A DNA stretch of 64,000 nucleotides from Buddleja alternifolia. Lineage: Eukaryota > Streptophyta > Magnoliopsida > Lamiales > Scrophulariaceae. A program made the position numbers and the translations under genes. The stretch is from assembly GCA_019426215.1 (NCBI GenBank), contig CM033396.1:35950503-36014502 (forward strand), written 5' to 3'. Within the stretch, counting starts at the first letter, position 1. Every line of letters starts with the position of its first letter. Positions 10,235 through 21,962 of the stretch are shown piece by piece. The notes below the pieces were generated by a model. It was not told the DNA's origin. It did no database searches and saw only the letters and a program-made list of their open reading frames with translations.

Positions 10235-10445
10235 CACTACAGCAAAAAGTAATATAGTGACAATGTTAAAATTTGTCTTTAGATACATATAAAGAGTGAC
10301 AAAAACTTTTACTGTGTCATAATGAAGATTTTTAGTGACAAGAGTTTTTTTTAAGTTATCACCATTGACAGTTAGTGACAGATTTATAGTGACAACTTAG
10401 TAATTTTACAAATAAAGTGACAATTATATCTATTGTCACCAAGGT
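10235..10445 (+). mobile_element. CACTA-type element end
   Basis: It starts 'cactacagcaaaaagtaata', a CACTA terminal motif, followed by many subterminal 'agtgaca' or 'tgtcac' repeats in both orientations. This is typical of CACTA (CMC) transposons. The same terminus occurs at 14774. Only one end is visible. Confidence 0.5.
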
Positions 10446-10593
10446 ATTAAATGTCGGTATCGATATCGATATCGGGATAGTAAATTTACGAAAATTTCGA
10501 CGAAAATTTCGGCGATATTCAAAAATTCGATTTCGATTTTAAAGAAATCATGAAAATTTATAGAAATATTTGAAAATTTACAATGAAACTTTA

Positions 10594-11787
10594 GGACAAA
10601 TTTCATTTTTGGTCCCCCAATTTTACAAGAAATCCAATTTTGGCCCCTCAGTTACATCTCTCATCAAATTTGATCTCTCAGTTATCACTTTTTAATCAAT
10701 TTTGGTCCCTCAGGCAACTTTTGGGGTCAATTAAAGTATCAAAAATTGCATTTTGCACCCCAAAAATATAGATTATGATAATTTTCACTACATATTTTTT
10801 AATTATGCATGAGATAAGACATGTTCAGATATATTATAAATGTATATGAATACCATAAAATTACACACATTGTTAAATTTATACATATCAAATGTATAAA
10901 TTTATATCAATCATGAACGCATATACATATGAAACTAAAATTAAAGCTTATGTTTTGGAAAATAAATTATTTAAATTACGACACATCAATAATAAAATAT
11001 ATATCATATTAATATAGCATTGATTTTGACTCTTTGATATATTCAACACACGCATACAAATTCTTTTAAAAATTGCTCACTTTTTACACAAACTGTCTCT
11101 CTCTGTGTCCAAGTTTTACTTCAAGATTCAAGAACAACTGGCACTAGAATAGCTCCCAGTCTCTCTCTACTCGATATATATATATATATATATATATACA
11201 GCCTAACTTCTAGATTTCTTCTCTTATTACTTAATTAATTACCCTTCCCACTTACTCTCTCTCTCTCTCTCTCTAACTCTTTTATTTTGTTTCTCACACA
11301 CACACACACATAAACACATACAGACAGTGTGTGAGGATTGGAGAGTTTGATATTGAAGAGAAAAAAAATGGGGTTTTGCTAGGCAAAGACATGCAATATT
11401 GAACAAAAATGGGGTTTTCTTCTCTACATTGTGAAATCGAACAAGATGTGTAATTTTATGATATATATACACACACACACATTTATAATATATCTTAACA
11501 TGTCTTATTTCATGCAAAATTAAAAAATATGTAAATATATCATAATTAAAAATATGATAAAAGGGTGAAATTTGTTAGTTATTCTTTTTTGGGGTGAAAA
11601 TTATCATAATTTATGTTTTGGGGTGCAAAATGCAATTTTTGATATTTTAATTGACCCCAAAAGTTGACTGATTGACCCAAATTGATTAAAAAGTGACAAC
11701 TGAGGGACCAAATTTGCTGAGAGATGTAACTGAAGGACCAAAATCAGATTTTTTGTAAAACTGGGGGACCAAAAATGAAATTTTCCC
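10594..11787. mobile_element. Mutator-like non-autonomous element with long TIRs
   Basis: Terminal inverted repeats of over 200 bp (left about 10594-10850, right about 11490-11787) begin 'ggacaaatttcatttttggt' and, inverted, 'gggaaaatttcatttttggt'. By eye they are close to 88% alike. They are flanked by a 10-bp direct duplication, tgaaacttta (10584-10593) and tgtaacttta (11788-11797), with one mismatch. Long TIRs starting with G and 9-11 bp duplications are the Mutator hallmark. The core holds (CT)n, (TA)n and (CA)n runs and no transposase. It lies about 0.6 kb upstream of the germin-like TATA box. Confidence 0.75.
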
Positions 11788-11852
11788 TGTAACTTTAAAT
11801 ATCATAATTATGCATCTTTTACATAAATAATATTTTTATATACAATGTATGT

Positions 11853-12180
11853 ATTGTGAATTTTGTCCCCTAACTTATTGAAATGTGCACTTTGCCCCCT
11901 CACTTATCATAAAATGTACACTTCACCCCCTCGGACAGCTCGGGCAGGGGCAAAGTGCTACAAAACACATAAGTGAGGGGGCAAAATGCTACAAAAACAC
12001 ATAAGTCAGGGAGCAAAGTGCTACAAAGACACATAAATCAGGGGGCAAAAGTCCAATTTTTATGATAAGTGTGGTGCCCGAATCTGCCCGAACTGCCCGA
12101 GGGGGTGAAGTGCACACTTTATGATAAGTGAGGGGGCAAAGTGCACATTTCAATAAGTTAGGGGGCAAAGTGCACATCAC
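11853..12180. mobile_element. Short TIR element with internal 32-bp tandem repeats
   Basis: Arms at about 11853-11937 and 12093-12180 are inverted copies of the sequence around 'aacttattgaaatgtgcact' and 'cacttatcataaa'. Between them lie three tandem units of 31-32 bp (11950-11980, 11981-12012, 12013-12044) reading 'gcaaagtgctacaaa.acac'. No target duplication was identified. The right end is about 180 bp from the TATA box of the germin-like gene. Confidence 0.6.
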
Positions 12181-12362
12181 CCCATAATTGAGGGGGGTGT
12201 CTGCTATTATCCCTTGTATAAGCAATCCAGATATATGAGAAATTGACCACACCGGATAAGGAACAATTCTTCATCAAATAGATTCATGTAAAAGAAACTA
12301 GATGACTAATTCATACTACTTTATAACTGATAAAAATAATCGACTTTTCAAATTGGATTTAG

Positions 12363-12370
12363 TATAAATA
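12363..12370 (+). promoter_or_regulatory. TATA box of the germin-like gene
   Basis: TATAAATA lies 89 bp upstream of the ATG at 12459, which puts the transcription start near 12395 and gives a 5' UTR of about 60 nt. The ATG context is 'aaaaATGGCT', a good plant initiation context with G at +4. Confidence 0.65.
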
Positions 12371-12458
12371 GGCATCTTTACATGCTTTTAAACTCATCTC
12401 TGAGCCTCTAACCAAAGCAAAAAAGTATCATACTAGTTATTCTTCAAATTGAGAAAAA

Positions 12459-13298
12459 ATGGCTATTCGCTTTGTTTTAACCATCGCTATCGTGACTTTG
12501 GCTTCTTCATTAGCTTATGCCTCTGATCCTAGCCCTCTTCAGGATTTCTGCGTTGCAGTTGACGATGCCAAGGCTTCTGGTAAGTGATGAAAACTATTTG
12601 TAAACTTGTATATTGATCATACCGTATTTATGTTTATGATATTTAAACTTGTATACTTATGACTTATTTATTTACAATATGTTATAATTTGCGATAACCA
12701 CATATTGATGTTATGAATGTTTTATGTTGCAGTATTTGTGAATGGAATGATTTGCAAGGACCCAAAAATGGTCACAGCGGATGATTTCTTCTTTTCTGGT
12801 CTTAACAAGCCTGGAAATACATCAAATCCACTTGGATCAAGAGTTACTGCAGTTAATGTGAATCAATTACCAGGACTTAACACTCTCGGGATTTCTTTAG
12901 TTCGTATTGACTATGCCCCATATGGGCTCAACCCCCCTCACACACATCCACGTGCAACTGAGATTCTTGCCGTTGTAGAAGGCACTCTCTATGTTGGCTT
13001 CGTGACTTCCAATCCTGCAAATCCAAACATTAAAAACAAGCTATTTACGAAAACATTGTATCCAGGAGATGTGTTTGTGTTTCCAGAAGGTCTCATTCAT
13101 TTTCAGTTCAATACTGGAAAGACAAAAGCCGTTGCATTTGCTGGTCTAAGCAGCCAAAACCCAGGAGTTATTACAATTGCAAATGCAGTTTTTGGTTCCA
13201 ATCCTCCTATCCCTTCCGATGTTCTCACCAAAGCTTTCCAGGTTGACAAGAATGTTGTTAAATATCTTCAAGGACAGTTCTGGTTAGATAACAACTAG
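12459..13298 (+). CDS. Germin-like protein (cupin), two exons
   Basis: Exon 1 is 12459-12579 and exon 2 is 12733-13298, joined by a phase-1 intron with GT-AG ends, giving 228 residues. Residues 1-21 or so are a hydrophobic signal peptide ending 'LAYA', so the mature protein is secreted. Cys31 and Cys48 are the conserved disulfide pair. Box B has '[10 protein letters not shown]' with metal ligands His110, His112 and Glu117. Box C has '[14 protein letters not shown]' with His163. There is an N-glycosylation sequon at Asn69. Germin-like proteins are apoplastic manganese-binding cupins, some with superoxide dismutase or other oxidase activity and roles in defence and wall changes. The enzyme activity of this one cannot be read from sequence. 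Length and intron position fit subfamily 1. No lesion is visible. It appears as a single copy here, and its upstream region is dominated by transposon DNA. Confidence 0.93.
12580..12732 (+). other. Intron of the germin-like gene
   Basis: A 153-bp A+T-rich intron starting 'gtaagt' and ending 'tatgttgcag'. It splits the codon for Val41 after its first base. Removing it joins 'AKAS' to 'VFVNGMIC', restoring the cupin N-terminus. Confidence 0.9.
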
Positions 13299-13519
13299 GA
13301 AGGCAAATTCCAATTTGCCCTTATAATTAGTATTCGTCATTAATTGTTTGTTGATAGGAAATCAAAATAAATTGTCACTACTTCGGTTGTGTATTGTGTA
13401 GAAGCTTAAAATGAGTTTTCCGCGAGATAAATATTTGTAGTTGCTACTTTTTCTTTTTTTCCTTTTTTGAAAGGTTGTAGTTTCTTCTTTTTACAATAAA
13501 CTTAGTTGTTGGTCAAACT
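13299..13519 (+). terminator. 3' UTR and candidate poly(A) signals
   Basis: Downstream of the TAG, 'aaaataaatt' near 13365 and 'acaataaactt' near 13493 are plausible plant polyadenylation elements, set in T-rich sequence around 13445-13470. Which one is used cannot be decided here. Confidence 0.4.
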
Positions 13520-14773
13520 CTTTCATTATCATGAATTTTCAACATTAGATACTTTGAGACAAAAATTGTATTTCCGATTCCACATGATAGCTAGACCTAT
13601 TTCACTTTATTCTCACACTTTATGGGACTAGTAAACAACATGTTTGTTGCACGTGAATCATATGATCTCATTAAAATAATTTATATACATATATATTGTT
13701 CAACTTGATAATTCTAAAACTTAAACAATAATTTAACTAATCAATAATTATCTAATGAACTGTAATTATTTGAAAAATCAAAAATTGATTGGCATGAAAG
13801 GCTGAATGCATATTTGAAAAAACCAACTTAATTGAAAATTGAAATTTAGATTATATATTGTCTTGATAATTTTGATGGACTAAGCACTTTCGTCTTTCCT
13901 CTCATTGAGTTATGTGTGTAACAGTCTCTTCATTATATATACTTCAAAACTGAATACTTGTTGGTCTTTTTTGGTTCTTATGTTTGATTCATTTTTATTA
14001 TTTCTTCATTTTCTAAAGCGATCATAACATGTTTTCGCTTTCTGAAAATCATTGGATGTGTCACCATTTTGAAAATCAATGTCATTTTCTCCACAAGTCA
14101 CAATAGGTTGGTGTAGATGATATTTTATTTTTCAATTTGTTTTGATACTATTGAATGTCTCTTTTTCATTTATAAGATTATGTTTTATTGATAAAAGTAA
14201 CGAAGGACTAAAATTATGTATGTTGCATGTAAAAGCTAATTCATAAATAATAGAAAAATATATAATTTAAACATAATGAGGAATATCTTTTTCTTTTCTT
14301 AACCTTATAGTTGTTAATATCGTATTTTTGATGTTTAATTGCTAGTTCTATTTCTCGCAACAAAGCTCTAGTCATATTTCTAATAAATATTTAGTCTTAA
14401 ATATATTTGGTATAGTGTTAGCCAATTTGGTTTATGTTTTCAAAAATTATATCTTTAAATCCATTCGATAAAGTATCAGCCATGTTTGTCTAAATGTTTT
14501 CAAAAATAATTTGCTTTTTATGAATTATAATTTTCTGAACATCCACAACACATTTTCATCTAAAACCGTATTTTTTTCAAATTCACTTTTAATTTTGGGT
14601 TTTCCTATATAACTACAAATGAATCAACAAATTCATCACCTCAAACTATCTCTCATCAATAATAACATGCTTCAATTATTCATTCTTATCTCATTTTTAC
14701 TTAACAATTCTTTAATAAAACATATAATCTTTATCAATATATCTAACTCAATCATTTTACACATCATACATCA
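13520..14773. other. Spacer, nothing recognised
   Basis: A+T-rich sequence with no supported gene or clear repeat. Confidence 0.5.
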
Positions 14774-15392
14774 CACTACAATAAAAAGTAATATTAGTGA
14801 TAAAATTTAAAGTGTTAGGTAAAATTACTTTTTTGGTCCTGTAATTATAGGGTGCTAGCACTTTTCGTTATGTATATATCATAATTACACTTTTAATCCT
14901 AAATTGACACCCCCATTTCAATTTTAGTCTATTTTTTTCACCGTTTAGGGCCGTAAGTTACACATAGTATTATTTAGCTAATTTTTTCGCATACTTAGTC
15001 CCGCCACAGTGAAATTGAAAAATTAAAAAAGTTTTGGCGTAATTAATGGCTGGAATTTCGCACGTGTGGCGAACACGTGTTTTAGCTATTTTTGGTGGAG
15101 CTAAGTTCCACCTTCTTCGCTGAAATCGAACTGGTAGAGGTAAATTTCACATTGTAGGTTCAGTTTGCACTTGATTTTGAAGGGAATTGAAAAGTAATTG
15201 GTTTAATTTTGGATGAATGAATTTGGAAAAGGGGTACCTACATTTTTATTTTCATTGTTTTTACAAATGCTCTAAACACCTGTGCGTTGCGTGTGCAAAG
15301 TTCCGAGGCATTAATTTAGCCCGAACTTTTTGAATTTGACGGTAGCGGGACTAAATGTGCTAAAAAATTAGCTAAATAAGATTAATAGTCAA
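14774..15392. mobile_element. CACTA-type end followed by a long-TIR element
   Basis: 14774 begins 'cactacaataaaaagtaata', nearly the same as the terminus at 10235. From about 14815 to 15392 is an inverted-repeat element. 'atttagctaattttttcgca' (about 14974) pairs with inverted 'gctaaaaaattagctaaata' (about 15358), together with 'tagtcccgc' and inverted 'gcgggacta'. The left arm also carries 'ttggtcctgtaattatag' further out, so the right arm is shorter. No coding content. Confidence 0.5.
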
Positions 15393-16440
15393 CATTGTAT
15401 ATACAAATCCATAACCACAACATGGTCTCAACATGGGTTTTCAAAACCACCGCCGTAATAGTCACATTTTCAAAATCATGCTCATATCACATTTACACTT
15501 CTCAATTCTACGTTCAAAAAAACCACATTCGAATCACATTAAAAATCACGTTTTTATCACTTTTCAAACTCAAGTTCAATAAGACCAAATCATTTAACTT
15601 TTCCACAAATCCATACATATATATAAGCATGCTTGAACCAAATTCTGAAAATCACACACACACACACCAAAATACAACATATAGAATTTTGTATAACTAG
15701 AAAAGGGAATAATCGCTTACCTCAAGTTAACTCGCGAAATCCGTACATTATCAAAGTCTCAACCGTTATATCTCCAATTGAATCTAAAATAATATGCAAT
15801 AATAAATCCAATAGAACTCTTATGTCTGATAGGTCAAATTTACTATGAACCCAACATATGTTTCTGACTAGTGAATCAATCAACTTCTACAAAGGTATCC
15901 CAGCAATCAAATTAACTATTAGATCGTTAGAGGGTGAAAGAATCCATAACCTGAAATAAAGTTCACTAACATGATGATGACGGTAGCAATCCTATATTAT
16001 GAATCTAATATGATTTTACCTAAAGCAATCTTTTTATAAATCCTCCAATTCATTCATTCTTTCTTAACCTTTTTTTTTTCCAAGGATTATGAAGATATAA
16101 ATGACTCTGCATTATGAAGTCTGCAGCAACTTCATCGCCCAAACAATTACCCTTACGAATAGATAAAATCTAATTTACTTCTATCAAATTACCTGAGTAC
16201 ATAATTAAGTGACTGAAATAATGATTTGGCCCTTTACTTCGTCTTCTTCCTTTCTCTTGGATGATATTTCAGCCGCCTTTGACTCCTCTCTCCATACTAG
16301 GCGTCTATGTCGTCCTTCTACTCATTTTCTTCAAGAATAACGCTATAAGCTTAACGTGAATCTATTAGGCTGATTAGGTCTTATATTATTAGGTATAAAG
16401 ATCTTATTCGTAATGAGCTAGTTCTTTTTTATATTACCTT
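15393..16440. other. Spacer
   Basis: It contains a short (CA)n run near 15652 and no recognised gene. Weak LINE-like coding words start only after about 16440. Confidence 0.45.
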
Positions 16441-17410
16441 TTTTTAAGTGTGCATGGCCAGTATTTGAGCATAGGCCAGGCTATTATGGCTATCAATTCC
16501 ACGCTTATTACATTGATTCCCGAAAGTTGAAATCCCGAAGAAACCGAGTGATTTTCGACCAATAGCATGTTGTAATGTCCTTTATAAAATCATCTCTAAA
16601 ATATTTGCAGATCGAATTACTCATGTATTGGGCTATCTAGTGGATAAATAACAAACGGTGTTTATTCCGGGTTGTAAGATTGGTGATAATGTGTTGTTAT
16701 CCCTGAAGCTATTCCATGAATACAAACGTAAGAATGGGCAATGGGCCGGAGAGATGTGCTTTTAAGGTGGATTTGATGAAGGCGTATGATATGGTAGAGT
16801 GGGACATTTTGCTTAAAGTGATGGATTTCATGAATTTTCATCCTATATTTATCTAATGGATCCGAGGGTGCATTACTACACCGACTTTCTGACTTAACAT
16901 AAATGGTGCTTCGGAAGGTTATTTTAAAGGAGAAAGAGTATTGTGTCAAGAAGATCCTATATCTCCGTACTTATTTGTTATTATTATGAACGTGCTTCTT
17001 GGAATTTTAAATAAAATTATTAGTGAATCTACGAGCTTCAAGTTCCACTAGAAATGTATAAATACGTGCACATTCACACCTTCTTTTGCAGATATTATTT
17101 TGCAATGGGAATTTGGATTCCGTCAGAATTTTAAAGCAAGGAATAAATTTGTTCACGAGTTTGTCTGGTTTAAAAGCTAATACAAACAAAAGCCACATCT
17201 TTATTTCGGGTGAACGCAGTGGCTTTTCGTGGAGTATATGAGTTTCCATAAGGGAATTTGTTGATGAGATACTTAGGAGTCCCTCTAGTCACATTAAAAC
17301 TCCAATATTCTGATTGTACTCCATTGATTAGAAATTTATCTAATAGAATTTGATCATGGACAAATAGGAATCTTTCATATGCTAGTAAAATTAAAAGGTG
17401 AAGCCAATGA
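16441..17410 (+). pseudogene. LINE (non-LTR retrotransposon) reverse transcriptase remnant
   Basis: Plus-strand translation in shifting frames gives recognisable plant LINE RT blocks in the right order. These are 'INSTLITLIP' (about 16487), 'PSDFRPIACCNVLYKIISK' (about 16540-16600), 'FIPGCKIGDNVLLS' (about 16660), 'FKVDLMKAYDMVEWDIL' (about 16762), 'DPISPYLFVIIM' (about 16954), 'FADI' where FADD is expected (about 17084), 'SGLKANTNKSHIFIS' (about 17162) and 'MRYLGVPLVTLKLQYSDC' (about 17258). Several stops and frameshifts are present, and the second catalytic aspartate of FADD is replaced. It is dead. No endonuclease part or poly(A) end was identified. Confidence 0.85.
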
Positions 17411-18504
17411 CACAAGTATTCTCCCCTTCGAGATATTATGATTTAAGAGTCACTTCAAGATATTATGATTTGAAAGGAGAGAGAGAGGCTTCTCGGTTAC
17501 AACTTATCATTTTGTCTTATTAGCTTACTTATTTATAATCTTTTTTGTTTCTTATAAGTTCATGGAATTATTAGGATCGATAGATGAACCAAGCTACTCA
17601 ATACTCGACTCGAGATCAATTTTTAAAATCTTGGTTTAGCTCGATTTATTAACATATCAAATCAAGCTTGAACAATTTCTTTTTGTGTTCGATAAGTTTT
17701 GAACCTCGACTTGAACTCGGCTCAGTTAGTTGTTTGGCTCGACGCAGCTCGTTTATACCTCCAAAAAATATATAATCTGTTCGCTTTATTATTGTTTAAA
17801 CTAATGTCAAATTCTTGGGATACTATGTCTATGTTACAGTTGTATGAACCTTTCATTTATATATATATTTGTTTTTGGCAGTACATAATTTGTTTCATTC
17901 CTAATGATAGATATTTTTAATGCTAGCAATGGAGTTGTTATCTATTATTTTATAGTCTTTTCCAAAATCTTTTAATTTTTGTGATAATGATTCTTTTATT
18001 GAACTGATTATGATTTTCTTGGAAAATCATGATCGAATTTAATTGTGTGTATATGTACATATATAAAACTGTATATATATGATTTATGGTTCAGTTTAAA
18101 TATTTGGTAACAAAATCAAGAATCCAAAGGAAAACGATTAACCACTTACGGTCGATAAATTTACAACTAAAAACATTAACATAAAATAATGTCTTATCAT
18201 TTTCTTCTCTGATTAACGTAGGAAAAGGAATAGAAACAGTTAACTACAAGTCTAAACAAGATCACATCATGTATATGTAAATATCTAATCGATTAACTAG
18301 ACAATATAATTCAAAACAAATAATATAAATTATGGTGAAAAGTAAAAATTAACTACATGTCTGAGCCCGCAACGGATTAACAAATATCCAATTATGGTGA
18401 AAAGAAAATTCCCAAAGAGCTTTCGGATTTTGAAGAATGTCATATTATCATGTAAAGTAAATATCTGAATTTCATGAGAATTTGTGTAGCATACAAGTTT
18501 CTGA
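17411..18504. other. Spacer with a 'ctcgactcgag' repeat zone
   Basis: 17565-17770 holds degenerate words such as 'actcgactcgag', 'agctcgattta', 'cttgaactcggctca' and 'ggctcgacgcagctcg'. A similar zone lies at about 23895-24060, so this may be a dispersed, decayed TIR element. Otherwise A+T-rich with no gene. Confidence 0.35.
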
Positions 18505-19426
18505 GTGTTTGGTTGTGTTTTTGAAAATTGTTGAAATTTGTGAGTATGATGCATGAAATGATTGAAAAGTAATGATTAGATGAATAGTGTTGGATTTGAT
18601 GGTAAATATTGATGATGTGTAAAAATAATTGAGTTAGTTAAAAGTAATGATTATATGAATAGTGTTTGATTTGATGATTGAATAATTGATGATGTGTATA
18701 ATGATTAAGTTAGTTAAAATTAATGATAATGTAGAATATTATTGTGATTAAATATACATAAATATCATTCTCACTACCAATTTAAATGATGTGTAAAATT
18801 AATGATGTGTAGAATATTATTTTAAATATACATAAATATCATTCTCACTATCAATTTAAATAGTTATCTACAATATCTAATTCAGCTCCACTTTGAAAAC
18901 CAAGGAAATCAGCTGCAATCGATTGTCTTAGTAATGACAATACACTAACATTATCATCCAAAAAGAAAGAAAGGATAACTAATCGAACAACTACACCAAT
19001 AAATATGTTTTGGTTTTTATAAAAAGTTGGGATGAGATAGGGGGAGAGAGAGAGAGAGAGAAATTATTTTTAATTGTAAGAGAGAGGAAAGAATGATGAA
19101 AAATTGGTGAGATGGTGAGAGAGAGAGAGAGGATAGTGGTGTGTTTGAAGAGTGAAAGAGGATGGGACGGATGAAAAGAGAGGAGAGAGAGAGATAATGA
19201 TGATAGGTGAAAGAGAGAGGGATGGTGATGGGTGGTAGTGAGAGAAAATGTGAAATAAGTGATTTAAAATATAATTTTAAATAAATAATTTAAATTTTTT
19301 GCGAACGCAAAAATAAGAATAAAAATGAGAATATTTTTAATTAAAAACAGTATAAAGTGTGTATTTTCATTTTCAAATGAAAATAGAAATAGAAAAGGTG
19401 GGATGGAAACACAAACAAACATGGCC
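18505..19426. mobile_element. Tourist-like element, left end missing
   Basis: The right end 'acacaaacaaacatggcc' is followed by taa (19427-19429). Internal words ('gtttggttgtg', 'gaaatgattgaaaagtaatg', 'aatataattttaaataaata', 'aaaaacagtataaa') match the complete element at 27025-27426. It contains short tandem repeats (18590-18860, words 'gatgatgtgta' and 'ataaatatcattctcacta') and a GA-rich stretch (19035-19245). The expected left terminus was not found. Confidence 0.5.
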
Positions 19427-19429
19427 TAA

Positions 19430-19953
19430 GTTTTCCAAATGAAATTCTATTTCTTATGTTCCTGCTGTCATTCTCATGCTAACCAATAGATTGATGTCTC
19501 ATTTTCTTAACTATGAAAACTAAAAGAAAGTTAATCTACATTACAAAAGCTTTCTTTTCTCTTAGACAATTCAACAAACGCCTTTAACTCAAGCCATATT
19601 CTTCACCAGCAGAGGAGAACTTCTAATCCCAGCAACAACATATCCTGCTTTAATTTTCTCCCTCCCCAAAACTCAATTTGTAAAAGGCAGAGCTCTTAAT
19701 TGCTTGACAATGGAATTTAGTTAAGAAGAAAAGTACTATTTTACCTCTGTGTGTGCCGGTTTAACGAAGAACTTCGGTAAATACCTTCAAGCTTTCAGAA
19801 AGCGCCTATTTGTTTGTTGTAACAAATACAAATAGACATTTTACCATATCCTGAAAAGGCTACTAAGAATAAACGGTAATATATAGCATTTTTCTATAAA
19901 ACGTTGTTTCTTCATTGTACTTACTAGTCTACAATTTTATCTTCCATCTATTT
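19430..19953. other. Spacer
   Basis: No supported gene or repeat. Confidence 0.45.
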
Positions 19954-21019
19954 TAGAGGTGGCAAATGGGCAATTCAGGTTGGGTTTGGGTCGAGTTAAG
20001 ATGGCTCCAAGGTGGAACCAGGATCAACCAAGGTTGAACCAAGTTTAACTCGAGGAGGAACCAGGTTCAACCGGCACAACCAAGGAGAATATCCACTTAT
20101 TTCCTTAATTTTCCGGTGCACAGCCAATTGCTCAAATTAACTTAACCATCCCATCCATTAATAATACAATTTCCAAACTTTTTGTAATTTTTGAATGCTT
20201 TTGGACAAAAATTTCGAGAAATCCAGGAAAAACTCAATGCTCAAATTAACCTACTCCTAGTTAGTTTTGAATTTAGTTACACACATGATTAAAACCAGAA
20301 GAATTTCACTAGTATCTTTAGCTTTCAACACACTAGCAGATACACTTTATTATATAAATAAAGATTTTATAATACCAGAATCAAAAATATTAAGATTTAA
20401 TGATTTGTCTTAATCTTAAATTTGTTGGCATATATGCCTGTGTATAGATTATTTAAAGAAATCTAAGGTTCCTTCTGGATGAATGCTAACATGATGATGC
20501 ATGGTGCCTGTGAATTTGAGTATTTATTTTTTTATATTTTCAGGTATTTATTTTTATTTTGCGATGGTTATTTTGAGATTTTATTTAGGATTAGATATTA
20601 AAATTAATTAAAACTTAAAAAAAACAATTGTTGGAACCAAGTTGGGCCCAATTGGGAACCAAATTGATCCTAACTTGAAATCAAATTGGGCCCAAGTTGA
20701 AACTAAGACAACATTCTTAAAACCAACCCGATCTACAAACCCAAAGAATTTTCCTCAAGATTTTAACAGATGTACTGGACCATATATATAAATCGATTTT
20801 CTACTGGCCCATCACAATAAATAAAAGAAGAGTGAATTATGCCTAACTTGAAACTGAATTGGGCCCAATTTGAAATCAAATTGGACCCAACTTGAAACCA
20901 AATTTAACCCAACCTAGAACCAAGTTGGATCTACTACAAAATCTTTAGGACCCGACTCAATCCAAAACTAATTGGATTCAATTGGAACCCATGGATTTGA
21001 GACCATGTTGCCACCTCTA
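19954..21019. mobile_element. hAT-like non-autonomous element
   Basis: Twelve-base terminal inverted repeats match perfectly: tagaggtggcaa (19954-19965) and ttgccacctcta (21008-21019). This terminus style is seen in plant hAT elements. The interior has degenerate repeats of about 20 bp of the type 'aaccaagttgggcccaa' near 19990-20080, 20630-20710 and 20850-20990. No transposase frame and no clear 8-bp duplication. Confidence 0.5.
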
Positions 21020-21220
21020 ATTTATATATAAAGTGGCAATGAATCTACTACCCAAGAACTTTGCTCAAGATTTTAACATATGTACTTGTCCATATATATA
21101 AATAGATTTGTCAGGATTTGACAAGGAGTTTCTTAGTAATTTGCAAAATTCTTAGGGGCTCTTTTTGCAAAATTCTTAGGGGCTCTTGGTAGTTACCCAA
21201 TAAGTAAGTGAGGGGTGTCC

Positions 21221-21253
<33 letters not shown>

Positions 21254-21757
21254 GAGGATATGGATCAAATACATACCTTGGCATTAGGTAAAATCTAAGA
21301 CCCAATCTTAACTATTTAAATCATTTGATCTCAAGGTCCATATTTAAAATCATTATTTCAGTTTTATCTTTAATTTAATGATGATAGGGGCATTTTAGTC
21401 AATAGGTCCAACAAACAGATAAAAATATCATGCAGGATCAGTTTATCCCCATATTTCGCCCATTAACAGATTTTTTTTCTCCAATTAATTTTTTCTTTCC
21501 AATTACAACCAACTCAATTAATCATCACCAATTCAATATATAGAAATCAAATCTCTCTTATTTACATTATTCATCATCAAACTCAATTCATCATCAAGCT
21601 CGATTCATCATCAAACTCGATTCATCATCATCATCATCGTCGTCAATTCATCATCATCGTCAACCTCAATCCGAGAGATGCAAGCAGAACGGCGATTTGA
21701 TATCTACTGCAATACCTTGTGGATTTTCTCAAATTGCTGTGTATTTTCAGCAGAATC

Positions 21758-21961
21758 ATGGCTGAAAGGAAAGAAAAAGAAAAGAAAGTGGAAGCTATGG
21801 TAGAAATCTTTGGCCATGTGTTGGTCGGCATTATATACACACATACATACAAAATAGAAGAAGACAGGAAGAGAAAAAAAGAAGAAGGGGAAGAAAACAT
21901 AACAATTATGATTTTAAACAATCATGCAGTAGTTTATAACACATTATACAGTAGCTTATAA
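21758..21961 (+). CDS. Small putative membrane protein frame inside copy A
   Basis: From ATG 21758 the frame encodes about 67 residues. It has a charged Lys/Glu N-terminus ('MAERKEKEKKVEAMVEIFGH'), a short hydrophobic stretch ('VLVGIIY') and a charged Lys/Arg/Glu segment ending 'EEGEENIT'. The frame is open for another 13 codons upstream. The corresponding frame in copy B (36797-37021) keeps the middle and end despite indels upstream. It may be a captured host fragment or a chance frame in a purine-rich region. Function unknown. Confidence 0.3.
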   Translation: MAERKEKEKKVEAMVEIFGHVLVGIIYTHTYKIEEDRKRKKEEGEENITIMILNNHAVVYNTLYSSL

Positions 21962-21962
21962 A

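Noticed and set aside
11239..11517. A 92-codon minus-strand frame
   Set aside because: It is formed by (CT)n and (CA)n runs inside the Mutator-like element.
12717..13298. A 193-codon frame starting at ATG 12717
   Set aside because: That ATG lies in the intron, just before the splice acceptor. The real protein starts at 12459 with a signal peptide.
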